A DNA stretch of 62,776 nt from Bacteroidota bacterium (lineage in GTDB: Bacteria; Bacteroidota; Bacteroidia; AKYH767-A; OLB10): positions 1 through 62,776 of the forward strand of contig JAHEYP010000022.1 in the NCBI GenBank assembly GCA_023251535.1, written 5' to 3'. How positions within the stretch are numbered: position 1 is the stretch's first letter; each line of letters starts with the position of its first letter. Made by a program: the position numbers and the translations under genes. The notes below the pieces were generated by a model that was given only the letters and a program-made list of their open reading frames with translations, ran no database searches and was not told where the DNA came from. Shown piece after piece: positions 42,200-52,100 of this stretch.

Positions 42200-43093
42200 G
42201 TGAACGATATTGAACGTTTCATTTCCTATCTGCAAGTTGAAAAGCGTTTTTCGAAGCATACGGTGACGAGCTACGGCACCGATTTGCAGCAATATGCATC
42301 CTATTTACTTTCCGAATATCAAATTGAAGAGCCCAAAGAGGCTTCACATCTCATTATACGATCATGGATAGTATCGATGATGGAAGCAGGGATGGATGCA
42401 AGATCGGTGTCGAGAAAAGTCACTACCCTTCGTACATTCTATCGATATTTGATTAAAACGGGAGTAATTCAACGTAGTCCGATGTTAAAAGTGCAAGCTC
42501 CGAAAGTTGCCAAAAAACTACCCGAATTTCTCGACGATCGTAAGATGGAAAAGCTGTTAGAAGAAGATTTTTCAGAGGGGACGTTCGAAGAATACCGCGA
42601 CTATGTAATGATCGATTTCTTCTATCGTACTGGAGTGCGTTTATCGGAATTAATAGGATTAAAAGTAACCGATGTTAATCTATTCAGTCTTACGGCGACG
42701 GTACTAGGAAAACGCAATAAAGTCCGCCAGATACCCATCACGCTAAACTTTAAAAGTGAACTCATAAAATACCTCGAAAAACGAAAGCAATTTATGCAGG
42801 AAAAAGGGACCGACCATCCTTATTTTTTTCCCGACAATAGTGGTAACCAAATGTACCCCGTCTTCGTTTACCGAATAGTAAAAGAAAAAATCAGACAGGT
42901 CTCAACCGGAAAAAAGAAAAGTCCACATTTACTCAGGCATACCTTTGCCACCTCAATGTTAAACCACGGCGCCGACATCAACTCCATAAAAGAAATACTG
43001 GGACACAGTAGTTTGGCCGCCACACAAGTGTACACACACAACTCTATAGAAAAACTAAAGGAAGTCTATAAACAAGCCTTCCCGAAAGCATAA
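42200..43093 (+). CDS. xerC: tyrosine recombinase XerC
   Basis: A 297-residue site-specific recombinase that resolves chromosome dimers at dif, with a partner. The N-terminal SAM-like domain covers about 1-90 (IERFISYLQVEKRFSKHTVTSY). The catalytic domain has Arg in RTGVRLSELIGL, the K strand GKRNKVRQIP, and HLLRHTFATSMLNHGADI, then ILGHSSLAATQVYTH with the His and the nucleophilic Tyr. The start is GTG 42200, since the nearest ATG (42192) meets a stop after three codons. It is in conserved housekeeping order, so it is not a mobile integrase. XerC versus XerD cannot be settled by eye. Confidence 0.92.
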   Translation: MNDIERFISYLQVEKRFSKHTVTSYGTDLQQYASYLLSEYQIEEPKEASHLIIRSWIVSMMEAGMDARSVSRKVTTLRTFYRYLIKTGVIQRSPMLKVQAPKVAKKLPEFLDDRKMEKLLEEDFSEGTFEEYRDYVMIDFFYRTGVRLSELIGLKVTDVNLFSLTATVLGKRNKVRQIPITLNFKSELIKYLEKRKQFMQEKGTDHPYFFPDNSGNQMYPVFVYRIVKEKIRQVSTGKKKSPHLLRHTFATSMLNHGADINSIKEILGHSSLAATQVYTHNSIEKLKEVYKQAFPKA

Positions 43094-43116
43094 ATCACAT
43101 TTTAAATCGTATAGCT

Positions 43117-43416
43117 ATGAAACTTAAGGTGCAATCAATTCATTTCGACGCAGACCGCAAACTATTGGACTTTGTAGAAGAGAAAATTGACAAACTAAAC
43201 CAGTTCTATGAAGACATTATCGACAGTGAAGTATTTCTTCGACTAGATAAGTCCTCTGATAAAGAAAACAAGATAACTGAAATAAAAATCAACACACCGG
43301 GCAAAACGATGTTTGCCAGTGAGCAATGCAAATCGTTTGAAGAAGCCACGGACAATGCGGTAGAAGCCTTAAGAAAACAGATCACAAAGCACAAAGAAAA
43401 GTCGAGAGGCATGTAA
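43117..43416 (+). CDS. hpf: ribosome hibernation-promoting factor (short form)
   Basis: A 99-residue protein of the HPF/RaiA fold, which binds the 30S decoding region during stationary phase: MKLKVQSIHFDADRKLLDFVEEKIDKLNQFYEDI, ending with EEATDNAVEALRKQITKHKEK. It lacks the C-terminal dimerisation domain of long HPF. It follows xerC by 23 nt and is closed by a strong terminator ahead of the tRNA cluster. Confidence 0.93.
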   Translation: MKLKVQSIHFDADRKLLDFVEEKIDKLNQFYEDIIDSEVFLRLDKSSDKENKITEIKINTPGKTMFASEQCKSFEEATDNAVEALRKQITKHKEKSRGM

Positions 43417-43434
43417 AAAACGCCTAAAAAACAT

Positions 43435-43475
43435 AAAAACGGGGGTTCAGCGGAAGCTGAATCCCCGTTTTTTTT
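43435..43475 (+). terminator. terminator after hpf
   Basis: Long stem AAAACGGGGGTTCAGC / GCTGAATCCCCGTTTT with GGAA tetraloop, followed by T residues. Confidence 0.92.
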
Positions 43476-43591
43476 ACTGTCGGTGCCGCCTTACCGAAGA
43501 AAGCATGAAAAAAAGATTTATTGAAAATGAATAAGTTATTAAAAATACGGACCCAAAACGGCACTTTTTTGCATTTTTTTTCATTTACCTC

Positions 43592-43621
43592 TTGTTTCAG
43601 TCAAATCATTCACTACATTTG
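43592..43621 (+). promoter_or_regulatory. promoter of the tRNA cluster
   Basis: TTG at 43592-43594 and TACATTTG at 43614-43621, 19 nt apart, about 44 nt before the first tRNA. Confidence 0.65.
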
Positions 43622-43664
43622 CAGTCCCTTTTTCGGGGTATCTATATAGTTCCTTGAATATCAA

Positions 43665-43738
43665 GCCGATGTAGCTCAGCTGGTCAGAGCTACTGATTTG
43701 TAATCAGTAGGTCGGGGGTTCGAATCCCTCCATCGGCT
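43665..43738 (+). tRNA. tRNA-Thr (TGT)
   Basis: Acceptor GCCGATG / CATCGGC, D arm with GCTCAGCTGGTCAGAGC, anticodon loop TTTGTAA (anticodon TGT), and TTCGAAT in the T loop. CCA is not encoded. Confidence 0.96.
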
Positions 43739-43850
43739 CTAATAAATTTAGAGTTGGCTTAACAGGTTTCCGTAGCGGGAGTTTTCGGGTTTCTTGAATC
43801 CCGTTTCTGCTTTAGGGGCCAAAAGGTTTACTGATTCTGAAAATGGCATA

Positions 43851-43933
43851 GGGGAGATACTCAAGCGGCCAACGAGGACAGACTGTAAATCTGTTGACAT
43901 ACGTCTTCACAGGTTCGAATCCTGTTCTCCCCA
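43851..43933 (+). tRNA. tRNA-Tyr (GTA)
   Basis: Acceptor GGGGAGA / TCTCCCC, anticodon loop CTGTAAA (GTA), long class II variable arm, and T loop TTCGAAT. CCA is not encoded. Confidence 0.96.
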
Positions 43934-44066
43934 CAAAAGTCCCGAAGGTCGGGATGATTTATGATAGGCGCTTCGGCGCCAAAGTTCTTTGAATAAGGTT
44001 GTGTTGGAGGCGTAAGAGAGTGAAAGAGAATAAGTTGAGTAAAAGATTGACACACTTTAAATATAA

Positions 44067-44142
44067 GCGGAAGTAGCTCATTTGGTAGAGCATCAGCCTT
44101 CCAAGCTGAGGGTGGCCGGTTCGAGCCCGGTCTTCCGCTCCA
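44067..44142 (+). tRNA. tRNA-Gly (TCC)
   Basis: Acceptor GCGGAAG / CTTCCGC, anticodon loop CTTCCAA (TCC), T loop TTCGAGC. The genome encodes CCA after the discriminator, unlike the other four tRNAs here. Confidence 0.95.
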
Positions 44143-44191
44143 AAGTAAAAATAAATTGTTGACCGGGTGGTGGAATTAGAGATAAATTCTT

Positions 44192-44199
44192 TAATTTTG
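44192..44199 (+). promoter_or_regulatory. -7 promoter element before tRNA-Thr(GGT)-tuf
   Basis: TAATTTTG, an exact match, 46 nt before the tRNA-Thr gene; probably drives tRNA-Thr and tuf together. Confidence 0.55.
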
Positions 44200-44245
44200 C
44201 GACCCTTTCGGTCTGATTGACCTCAGCCGTTCAACGCAAATTCAT

Positions 44246-44318
44246 GCCAATGTAGCTCAGTCGGTAGAGTACATCCATGGTAAGGATGAGGTCACCAGTT
44301 CGATCCTGGTCATTGGCT
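44246..44318 (+). tRNA. tRNA-Thr (GGT)
   Basis: Acceptor GCCAATG / CATTGGC, anticodon loop ATGGTAA (GGT), T loop TTCGATC. CCA is not encoded. It ends 50 nt before tuf. Confidence 0.96.
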
Positions 44319-44368
44319 CGCAACTCGAATCTTTAAATAAATTAAATACTAATAACACCTTTAATAAA

Positions 44369-45556
44369 ATGGCAAAAGAGAAATTTGATCGCTCCAAACC
44401 GCACGTTAACATCGGAACGATTGGACACGTGGATCACGGTAAGACCACTCTGACCGCTGCAATTACCAACGTACTTGCTCAATCAGGTCTTGCAGAGAAG
44501 AGGGATTTCGCCTCTATCGATAACGCTCCTGAAGAAAAAGAGCGTGGTATTACAATTAACACAGCGCACGTAGAGTATCAAACGGCTAACCGTCACTACG
44601 CACACGTTGACTGTCCAGGTCACGCTGATTACGTTAAGAACATGGTAACTGGTGCTGCTCAGATGGACGGTGCGATCCTTGTGGTTGCTGCGACAGATGG
44701 ACCGATGCCACAAACTCGTGAGCATATCCTTTTAGCTCGTCAGGTTGGTGTTCCTAAAATCGTTGTGTTCATGAACAAAGTGGACATGGTTGACGATCCG
44801 GAATTACTTGACTTAGTTGAAATGGAAATCCGTGAGTTGCTTTCATTCTACGATTATGATGGTGATAATACACCTATCATTCGTGGATCAGCATTAGGTG
44901 GATTAAACCTTGATGCAACATGGTTACCAAAGATTCTTGAATTAATGGAAGCTGTTGATACTTATATTCCAATCCCTCCTCGTCAGGTAGATCTACCTTT
45001 CCTTATGCCGGTTGAAGACGTGTTCTCAATCACAGGTCGTGGAACAGTAGCTACAGGTCGTATCGAGCGTGGAGTAATCAACTCAAATGATCCTGTTGAA
45101 ATTATCGGAATGCAACCTGAGAAGTTAACTTCTACTTGTACAGGTGTTGAGATGTTCCGTAAGATCCTTGATCGTGGAGAAGCTGGAGACAACGTAGGTT
45201 TATTGTTACGTGGTATTGAGAAAACTGATATCCGTCGTGGTATGGTAATCGCAAAACCAGGTTCAATCACTCCTCACATGAAGTTCAAAGCTGAGATCTA
45301 TGTATTGAAGAAAGAAGAAGGTGGTCGTCACACTCCTTTCCACCAAAAATATCGTCCACAGTTCTACTTACGTACAACTGACGTAACAGGAGAAATTACT
45401 TTACCTGAAGGACGTGAAATGGTTATGCCTGGTGATAACGTAACTATCACAGTTGAATTAATTCAACCGGTAGCTATGGATAAAGGTTTACGTTTCGCTA
45501 TCCGCGAAGGTGGCCGTACAGTAGGTGCTGGTCAGGTTACTGAGATCATTTCTTAA
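44369..45556 (+). CDS. tuf: elongation factor Tu
   Basis: GTPase that brings aminoacyl-tRNA to the ribosome. The 395-residue product shows G1 [10 protein letters not shown], the switch segment [13 protein letters not shown]3 [10 protein letters not shown]4 MNKVDMVD and G5 GSALGG, then domains II and III ([33 protein letters not shown]). Normal length. It lies between two tRNA genes in the conserved tRNA-tuf-tRNA-Trp-secE order; a hairpin follows. Confidence 0.98.
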   Translation: MAKEKFDRSKPHVNIGTIGHVDHGKTTLTAAITNVLAQSGLAEKRDFASIDNAPEEKERGITINTAHVEYQTANRHYAHVDCPGHADYVKNMVTGAAQMDGAILVVAATDGPMPQTREHILLARQVGVPKIVVFMNKVDMVDDPELLDLVEMEIRELLSFYDYDGDNTPIIRGSALGGLNLDATWLPKILELMEAVDTYIPIPPRQVDLPFLMPVEDVFSITGRGTVATGRIERGVINSNDPVEIIGMQPEKLTSTCTGVEMFRKILDRGEAGDNVGLLLRGIEKTDIRRGMVIAKPGSITPHMKFKAEIYVLKKEEGGRHTPFHQKYRPQFYLRTTDVTGEITLPEGREMVMPGDNVTITVELIQPVAMDKGLRFAIREGGRTVGAGQVTEIIS

Positions 45557-45571
45557 TAACATACTAATTAC

Positions 45572-45611
45572 TTAGGTGTGTCCCGATCATATGGTCGGGA
45601 CGCGCCTATTT
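45572..45611 (+). terminator. hairpin after tuf, probable terminator
   Basis: Stem AGGTGTGTCCCGA / TCGGGACGCGCCT with loop TCATATGG and a short T tract (TATTT); some readthrough into tRNA-Trp is possible. Confidence 0.65.
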
Positions 45612-45829
45612 AAAAAGTGAGCTTAATTTGAGCCGAAAAGAGAGGGGAGACCTTCCTTAAAGTGAAGAATTAAGAAGTTCATTGAATTAATAAAACAGTA
45701 GAAATTCCGATAGTGATTCGAAATAAGCTATACGGGATTTATCATGAAAATGAGCTGTTGAAATGAGTGAGTTACCAACTCGTAATTAGGGCGTGAGTTC
45801 TAATAGGGTAGGAGTAACAATAAACAACT

Positions 45830-45902
45830 ACGGGTGTAGCTCAATTGGTAGAGTAGCGGTCTCCAAAACCGTTGGCTGGGAGTTCGAGTCTCTCCACCCG
45901 TG
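45830..45902 (+). tRNA. tRNA-Trp (CCA)
   Basis: Acceptor ACGGGTG / CACCCGT, anticodon loop CTCCAAA (anticodon CCA), T loop TTCGAGT. It precedes secE, as is usual in the phylum. CCA end not encoded. Confidence 0.96.
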
Positions 45903-45942
45903 CTAACATTAGATTACCAGAATCTTTAAAACCGGTATAGCT

Positions 45943-46137
45943 ATGCAAAGAATACGCGCTTACATGCAGGATTCATACAATGAATTAATGAATAAGGTTT
46001 CATGGCCTACATGGAATGAGCTTCAAAGCAGTTCACTAGTAGTTCTTGTTGCTACACTTTTATTCGGGATCGTCATATTCTTAATTGATATGTTATTCCA
46101 GGGTTCGTTGAACGTAATGTATAATTTGTTCGCTTAA
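45943..46137 (+). CDS. secE: preprotein translocase subunit SecE
   Basis: A 64-residue single-span subunit of SecYEG in the inner membrane. RAYMQDSYNELMNKVSWPTWNELQ is the conserved cytoplasmic amphipathic part, followed by one TM helix (SLVVLVATLLFGIVIFLIDML). It has the short form common outside the gamma-proteobacteria. It precedes nusG by 5 nt. Confidence 0.96.
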   Translation: MQRIRAYMQDSYNELMNKVSWPTWNELQSSSLVVLVATLLFGIVIFLIDMLFQGSLNVMYNLFA

Positions 46138-46142
46138 GAATC

Positions 46143-46697
46143 ATGTCTGAGTCTACAAACGGTAAGAAGTGGTATGTAATCCGTGCGGTTAGCGGTCAAG
46201 AGAAAAAGGTAAAACAATACCTTGAATCTGAGATTATCCGTGCAGGGCTTTCCGATTACATTTCACAGGTGCTTATTCCAATGGAAAAGTACTACCAAAT
46301 TAAAGATGGTAAGAAAGTTAGTAAGGAAAGAAGTTTCTATCCGGGCTATATTTTGATTGAAGCCAATTTAATCGGAGAAGTTCCACATATCATCGAAAAT
46401 ACTACGGGAGTAATCGGGTTTTTAGGAGCAAAGGGCGCAGCCCCTGCACCATTAAGAGTATCTGAAGTAAATCGTATTTTAGGTAAAGTAGATGAGTTGG
46501 CCGATAGCGAAGAGGTAATTAATATCCCTTACGTTGTTGGAGAAACAGTAAAAGTAACTGATGGTCCTTTCAATAGTTTCTCAGGTATTATTGAAGAAGT
46601 AAACGAAGAGAAAAAGAAATTGAAAGTAATGGTGAAGATTTTCGGAAGAAAAACGCCATTGGAGTTAAGTTACATGCAAGTAGAAAAAGAAGCGTAA
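46143..46697 (+). CDS. nusG: transcription termination/antitermination factor NusG
   Basis: A 184-residue RNA-polymerase-binding factor: N-terminal NGN domain (WYVIRAVSGQEKKVKQYLESEI) and C-terminal KOW domain (VTDGPFNSFSGIIEEVNEEKKKLKVMV), linking polymerase to Rho or ribosome. In operon with secE and probably the ribosomal protein genes downstream. Confidence 0.97.
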   Translation: MSESTNGKKWYVIRAVSGQEKKVKQYLESEIIRAGLSDYISQVLIPMEKYYQIKDGKKVSKERSFYPGYILIEANLIGEVPHIIENTTGVIGFLGAKGAAPAPLRVSEVNRILGKVDELADSEEVINIPYVVGETVKVTDGPFNSFSGIIEEVNEEKKKLKVMVKIFGRKTPLELSYMQVEKEA

Positions 46698-46710
46698 TTG
46701 TTCTTAAGTG

Positions 46711-46748
46711 CTCTTGTTACGATGGTGCTTCCACACTTTTAACAAGAG
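46711..46748 (+). promoter_or_regulatory. stem-loop in the rplK leader
   Basis: Perfect 9-bp stem CTCTTGTTA / TAACAAGAG around a 20-nt loop, between nusG and rplK. L1 protein controls rplK-rplA by binding leader RNA in other bacteria, so this is a candidate site; I cannot match the known L1 motif. Confidence 0.5.
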
Positions 46749-46795
46749 GTTCTCCACCGAAAACAATCGTTCATATAATTAAATAAAAGAATCAA

Positions 46796-47239
46796 ATGGC
46801 TAAGGAAATAGGCGCACTAATTAAACTACAAGTGAAAGGTGGTGCTGCCAATCCGGCACCTCCAATCGGTCCTGCATTAGGAGCGAAAGGGGTTAATATC
46901 ATGGAGTTTTGCAAGCAATTCAATGCAAGAACTCAAGATAAAGCCGGACAGGTATTACCAGTAATCATTACAGTTTACGTTGATAAGTCGTTCGACTTTA
47001 TCATTAAAACTCCTCCAGTTTTCATTCAATTAATGGAAGCTGCGAAAATTCAAAAAGGTTCAGCTGAATCTAACCGTAAGAAGGTTGGATCAGTTAGCTG
47101 GGACCAGGTAAAACAAATCGCTGAGGCCAAAATGGTCGACATGAATTGCTTCACTCTAGAATCTGCAATGAAAATGGTTGCAGGATCTGCTCGTAGTGCA
47201 GGTATCAATGTCACAGGCGATGCACCTTGGGCACAGTAA
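46796..47239 (+). CDS. rplK: 50S ribosomal protein L11
   Basis: A 147-residue protein of the GTPase-associated centre: [35 protein letters not shown] and the C-terminal rRNA-binding part ([32 protein letters not shown]). Normal length. First of the rplK-rplA-rplJ-rplL series. Confidence 0.98.
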   Translation: MAKEIGALIKLQVKGGAANPAPPIGPALGAKGVNIMEFCKQFNARTQDKAGQVLPVIITVYVDKSFDFIIKTPPVFIQLMEAAKIQKGSAESNRKKVGSVSWDQVKQIAEAKMVDMNCFTLESAMKMVAGSARSAGINVTGDAPWAQ

Positions 47240-47253
47240 AATAACCCTCATGT

Positions 47254-47293
47254 AGTACCGAAAATCGCTCGCTGCTTCCCGTGATCCGGTACT
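47254..47293 (+). promoter_or_regulatory. inverted repeat between rplK and rplA
   Basis: 7-bp stem AGTACCG / CGGTACT with a 26-nt loop and no T run. Role unknown; perhaps RNA processing or translation control. Confidence 0.4.
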
Positions 47294-47321
47294 CAAACAA
47301 ATTAAATCTCAGAATCTCAAA

Positions 47322-48011
47322 ATGGCTAAGTTAACTAAGAACCAGAAGGTGGCTTATGCAAAGGTAGACCTTAACAAGGCTTATACCCTGCAAGAAGCTT
47401 CGAAGCTTGTGAAAGAAATCTCTTTCACGAAATTCGATGCCTCTGTTGACCTTTCAGTGCGTTTAGGAGTTGATCCACGTAAAGCGAACCAAATGGTTCG
47501 TGGTATCGTGACACTTCCGCACGGAACAGGAAAAACGGTTCGTGTACTCGTATTGTGTACACCGGACAAAGAGCAGGAGGCTAAAGATGCCGGCGCTGAC
47601 TTTGTTGGATTGGATGAATATATCCAGAAAATTGAAGGTGGCTGGACAGATGTTGATATCATCATCACCATGCCTAGCGTAATGGCTAAAGTAGGAAAGT
47701 TGGGTAAAATCCTGGGACCGCGTAACCTCATGCCGAATCCAAAAACCGGCACAGTAACCAACGATGTTGGTAAAGCTGTTACAGAGGTAAAAGCGGGTAA
47801 GATTGACTTCAAGGTAGACAAAACTGGTATTATCCATGCGTCTATCGGTAAAGTATCTTTTGATGCTCAGAAGTTATCCGATAATGCTCACGAACTACTC
47901 TCTACCATCGTAAAGCTCAAACCGTCTGCAGCAAAAGGTACTTACATGAAAAGTATCTCAATCAGCAGTACAATGAGCCCCGGAATTGCAGTCGATTCAA
48001 AATCGATCTAA
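47322..48011 (+). CDS. rplA: 50S ribosomal protein L1
   Basis: A 229-residue stalk-base protein and operon repressor in many bacteria. Motifs: [38 protein letters not shown] and [14 protein letters not shown]. Normal length. 82 nt after rplK, with a hairpin in the gap. Confidence 0.98.
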   Translation: MAKLTKNQKVAYAKVDLNKAYTLQEASKLVKEISFTKFDASVDLSVRLGVDPRKANQMVRGIVTLPHGTGKTVRVLVLCTPDKEQEAKDAGADFVGLDEYIQKIEGGWTDVDIIITMPSVMAKVGKLGKILGPRNLMPNPKTGTVTNDVGKAVTEVKAGKIDFKVDKTGIIHASIGKVSFDAQKLSDNAHELLSTIVKLKPSAAKGTYMKSISISSTMSPGIAVDSKSI

Positions 48012-48044
48012 CGGGTAATTATTATCATTAATTCGTAACGTCAA

Positions 48045-48566
48045 ATGACCAGAGAAGAAAAGAACCAGATTATCGATGAGTTAGTAGAAGCCTTGTCAAG
48101 CACAGGTAGTTTCTACATTACTGATATCGGTACGCTGAACTCAGAAAAGACTAGTAAATTGCGCCGTCTGTGCTTTAACAGACAAGTGCAATTGAGAGTT
48201 GCGAAGAATTCCCTGATCAAAAAAGCACTCGAGCGTATTGAAGGAGATTATAGCGATATGATCCCTGCAATGAAAGGTTCTTCAGCCATCATGGTTGCAG
48301 AAATCCCTAACGTTCCTGCGAAATTGATCAAAGATTTCCGCAAAGAGAGCGATAGACCTGTCTTGAAAGCTGCATCAATCGACGGTGGCGTTTATGTAGG
48401 CGATAACCAACTAGATTCTCTAGCTGCGTTGAAGTCGAAAAACGAACTCATCGGCGATATCATCGGCCTTCTTCAGTCACCTGCACAAAACGTTATCTCA
48501 GGCCTCAAAGGTCAGGGTGGCAAAATTGCAGGTATCCTCAAAACGCTGGAAGAGCGTGCTGCTTAA
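48045..48566 (+). CDS. rplJ: 50S ribosomal protein L10
   Basis: A 173-residue stalk protein that anchors L7/L12 dimers. It starts MTREEKNQIIDELVEALSSTGSFYITDI and includes RVAKNSLIKKALERI; the C-terminal helix binds L12. 33 nt after rplA, so a separate L10 leader is unlikely to be long. Confidence 0.96.
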   Translation: MTREEKNQIIDELVEALSSTGSFYITDIGTLNSEKTSKLRRLCFNRQVQLRVAKNSLIKKALERIEGDYSDMIPAMKGSSAIMVAEIPNVPAKLIKDFRKESDRPVLKAASIDGGVYVGDNQLDSLAALKSKNELIGDIIGLLQSPAQNVISGLKGQGGKIAGILKTLEERAA

Positions 48567-48641
48567 TATTAGCTGCTTAATCTATCCACAACAAAAACAA
48601 CAAAATAGTTCATTAGAAATCCCCTTAAAAAATAAAATACA

Positions 48642-49013
48642 ATGGCAGATTTGAAAGCATTCGCTGATCAGTTAGTTAACCTTACTGTTAAAGAAGTTCA
48701 AGAACTTGCTCAGATCCTTAAAGATGAATATGGTATCGAGCCTGCAGCTGCTGCAGTAGCTATGGCAGCTCCTGCTGCAGGAGCTCCTGCTGCTGAAGAG
48801 CAAACATCATTCGATGTTATTCTTAAGAGCGCTGGTGCAAATAAATTAGCAATCGTTAAACTTGTAAAAGATCTTACAGGTTTAGGTTTGAAAGAAGCTA
48901 AAGATTTAGTAGACGGTGCACCGAAACCAATGAAAGAAGGTGTATCTAAAGATGAAGCTAATGCATTAAAAGCTCAGTTAACTGAAGCTGGTGCAGAAGT
49001 TGAAATCAAGTAA
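48642..49013 (+). CDS. rplL: 50S ribosomal protein L7/L12
   Basis: A 123-residue stalk protein: N-terminal dimer domain ([25 protein letters not shown]), Ala-rich hinge ([18 protein letters not shown]) and the factor-binding C-terminal domain ([29 protein letters not shown]). Normal length. Confidence 0.98.
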   Translation: MADLKAFADQLVNLTVKEVQELAQILKDEYGIEPAAAAVAMAAPAAGAPAAEEQTSFDVILKSAGANKLAIVKLVKDLTGLGLKEAKDLVDGAPKPMKEGVSKDEANALKAQLTEAGAEVEIK

Positions 49014-49031
49014 TTGATTTACAGGCACTTA

Positions 49032-49068
49032 ATAGACCTGCTCCACCTTTTAGGTGGTGCAGGTCTAT
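49032..49068 (+). promoter_or_regulatory. hairpin between rplL and rpoB, possible attenuator
   Basis: Extended stem ATAGACCTGC-T-CCACC / GGTGG-T-GCAGGTCTAT, TTTT-type loop, one T:T mismatch. No long T run follows. The position corresponds to the partial terminator/RNase III site between rplL and rpoB in E. coli. Confidence 0.6.
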
Positions 49069-49139
49069 ACCATTTTATAAACTGTTGAAAATCAGTTTAT
49101 TTCGAACGGTTGTTATTATAACACTAAAACTCCTTCGCC

Positions 49140-52100
49140 TTGACTACCAAAACCAGTCTCACTACAGAGAAGACGGCAGCCAACCGTATCAATTTCAGTA
49201 AGAGTAAAAACCAATATGAATACCCAGACTTTTTGGAGATTCAGTTGAAGTCATTTAAAGATTTCTTCCAGTTAGAAACTACGGCTGATAACCGTACCCA
49301 AGAGGGTCTTTATAAGGTTTTCAGTGAGAACTTCCCAATTACGGATTCACGCAACAATTTCGTATTGGAGTTCCTCGATTATTTCGTAGATCCTCCTCGA
49401 TATTCTATCGAAGAGTGTATCGAAAGAGGTCTTACTCACAGTGTTCCGCTTAAGGCAAAGCTGAAACTGTATTGTACAGACCCTGAACACGAAGATTTTG
49501 AAACTATCGTTCAGGATGTTTATTTGGGAACTATCCCTTATATGACGCCTAAAGGTACGTTCGTGATTAATGGTGCTGAGCGTGTGGTAGTATCACAGCT
49601 TCACCGTTCTCCAGGCGTATTCTTCGGACAAAGTCGCCACGCCAACGGTACTAAATTGTACTCTGCGCGTGTAATTCCTTTTAAAGGATCATGGATCGAA
49701 TTCGCTACCGACATCAATAATGTCATGTATGCTTATATCGACCGTAAGAAAAAATTCCCGGTTACAACTTTATTACGTGCTATCGGATATCAAACAGATA
49801 AGGAAATCCTTGAGATTTTCGGTCTAGCTGATGAGGTGAAAGTAAGTAAAGCCGGTCTTAAAAAAGTAGTAAATCGCCGCTTAGCTGCAAGGGTTCTTAA
49901 AAGCTGGTTGGAAGATTTCGTTGATGAGGATACCGGTGAAGTGGTGTCTATCGAGCGTAACGAAGTTATTCTTGAGCGTGAAACTATATTGCAAGATGAG
50001 CATATCGATGTGATCGTAGATGCTGGTGTTAAGTCTATCATCCTTCATAAGGAAGATGCGAACACTAACGACTACGCTATCATTTATAATACATTACAAA
50101 AAGATACTTCTAACTCTGAGAAGGAAGCGGTAGAGCATATCTATCGTCAGTTGCGTAATGCCGAGCCACCTGATGAGGAAACAGCTCGTGGTATTATCGA
50201 CAAATTATTCTTCTCTGATAAAAGATACGATTTAGGTGAAGTAGGCCGCTATCGTATGAACCGTAAACTTCGTTTGGATATCAACGAGGGAACTAAGGTT
50301 CTTACGAAAGAGGATATTATCCAAATCATCAAATTCTTAATCGAATTAATTAACGCGAAAGCAATCGTTGATGATATCGATCACTTGAGTAACCGTCGTG
50401 TTCGTACAGTAGGTGAGCAGTTATATGCTCAGTTTGGTGTAGGTTTAGCACGTATGGCTCGTACTATCCGTGAGCGTATGAACGTTCGCGATAACGAGGT
50501 GTTTACGCCTGCTGATTTGATCAATGCGAAAACATTATCGTCTGTTATTAATTCGTTCTTCGGTACCAACCAGTTGAGCCAGTTCATGGATCAAACTAAC
50601 CCGCTTGCAGAGATCACGCATAAGCGTCGTCTTTCAGCCCTAGGGCCCGGCGGTTTGAGTCGTGAAAGAGCAGGTTTCGAGGTTCGTGACGTTCACTATA
50701 CGCACTACGGTCGTTTGTGTACTATCGAAACTCCTGAAGGTCCGAATATCGGTTTGATTTCTTCGCTTTGCGTTTATGCGAAAATCAATTCTCTCGGATT
50801 CATTTCTACTCCTTACCGTAAGGTAAACGATGGAAAAATCGATATTGAAAACGAACCTATCTACTTAACCGCTGAAGAGGAAGATACTAAGATCATCGCA
50901 CAGGCTAACGCCGACCTCGATGAGAACGGTAACTTCGTTGAAGGTAAAGTGAAAGCTCGTTTCGAAGGTGACTTCCCAATTGTAGATCCTCATGAACTAC
51001 ACTTGATGGACGTTGCTCCAAACCAAATCGCTTCTATCGCGGCTTCGTTGATTCCGTTCCTTGAGCATGATGATGCGAACCGTGCCCTCATGGGATCGAA
51101 CATGCAACGTCAGGCTGTTCCATTGTTACGCCCTCAAGCGCCAATCGTGGGTACAGGTCTCGAAGGACATGTTGTTCGTGATAGTCGTGTATTAATTAAT
51201 GCAGAATATGCAGGTACTGTAGAATACGTAGACGCGAATGAAATTCATGTTCGTTGCGTTCGTACCGACGAAGAAAAATTGGTAAGCTTCGAAGATGATT
51301 TGAAGGTGTACCGATTAACTAAATTCCAAAAAACTAACCAGAATACTTGTATTAACTTGAAGCCAATCGTTAAGAAAGGTGATAAAGTAAAAGTTGGACA
51401 AGTATTATGCGAGGGATATGCAACACAAGGTGGTGAGCTTGCTCTAGGACGTAACATGAAAGTGGCGTTCATGCCTTGGAAAGGATATAACTTCGAGGAT
51501 GCTATCGTAATCTCTGAGCGTGTAGTACGTGAAGATATCTTCACTTCATTACACATCGATGAGTATTCGCTTGAAGTACGTGATACAAAACGCGGACTTG
51601 AAGAGTTAACCGCCGATATTCCTAACGTAAGTGAAGAAGCAACTCGTGAGTTAGATGAGCATGGATTAATCCGTGTAGGAGCAGAGGTTATCGAAGGAGA
51701 TATCCTTATCGGTAAAATCACTCCGAAAGGTGAAACTGATCCTTCTCCAGAAGAAAAACTTTTACGTGCAATCTTCGGTGATAAAGCAGGTGACGTGAAA
51801 GATGCTTCATTAAAAGTTCCGCCTTCTGTGAAAGGTGTGGTAATCGATAAAAAATTATTCTCTCGTGCAGTGAAAGATAAAAGAGCTCGCGATGAAGAGA
51901 AAAATGTGATTGCCCGTCTTGATGCAGAACAAGATAAAGAACTGGCAGAAGTGAAAGTGAAACTGATCGAGAAATTATTCGAATTAGTAAGCGGAAAAAC
52001 TTCTCAAGGTGTCGTTAATGCGTTCAAAGAAGTAGTAATTCCGAAAGGATCGAAGTTCACTCAAAAAATGTTGATTGATCTCGATTATCCTAACGTGAAT

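Noticed and set aside
42200..43093. Integrase of a mobile element
   Set aside because: The gene has XerC-type length and lies in the conserved rpsU-xerC-hpf order, with no attachment sites or cargo.
43861..44055. Antisense frame over tRNA-Tyr
   Set aside because: It overlaps a well-formed tRNA gene on the opposite strand and has no family similarity.
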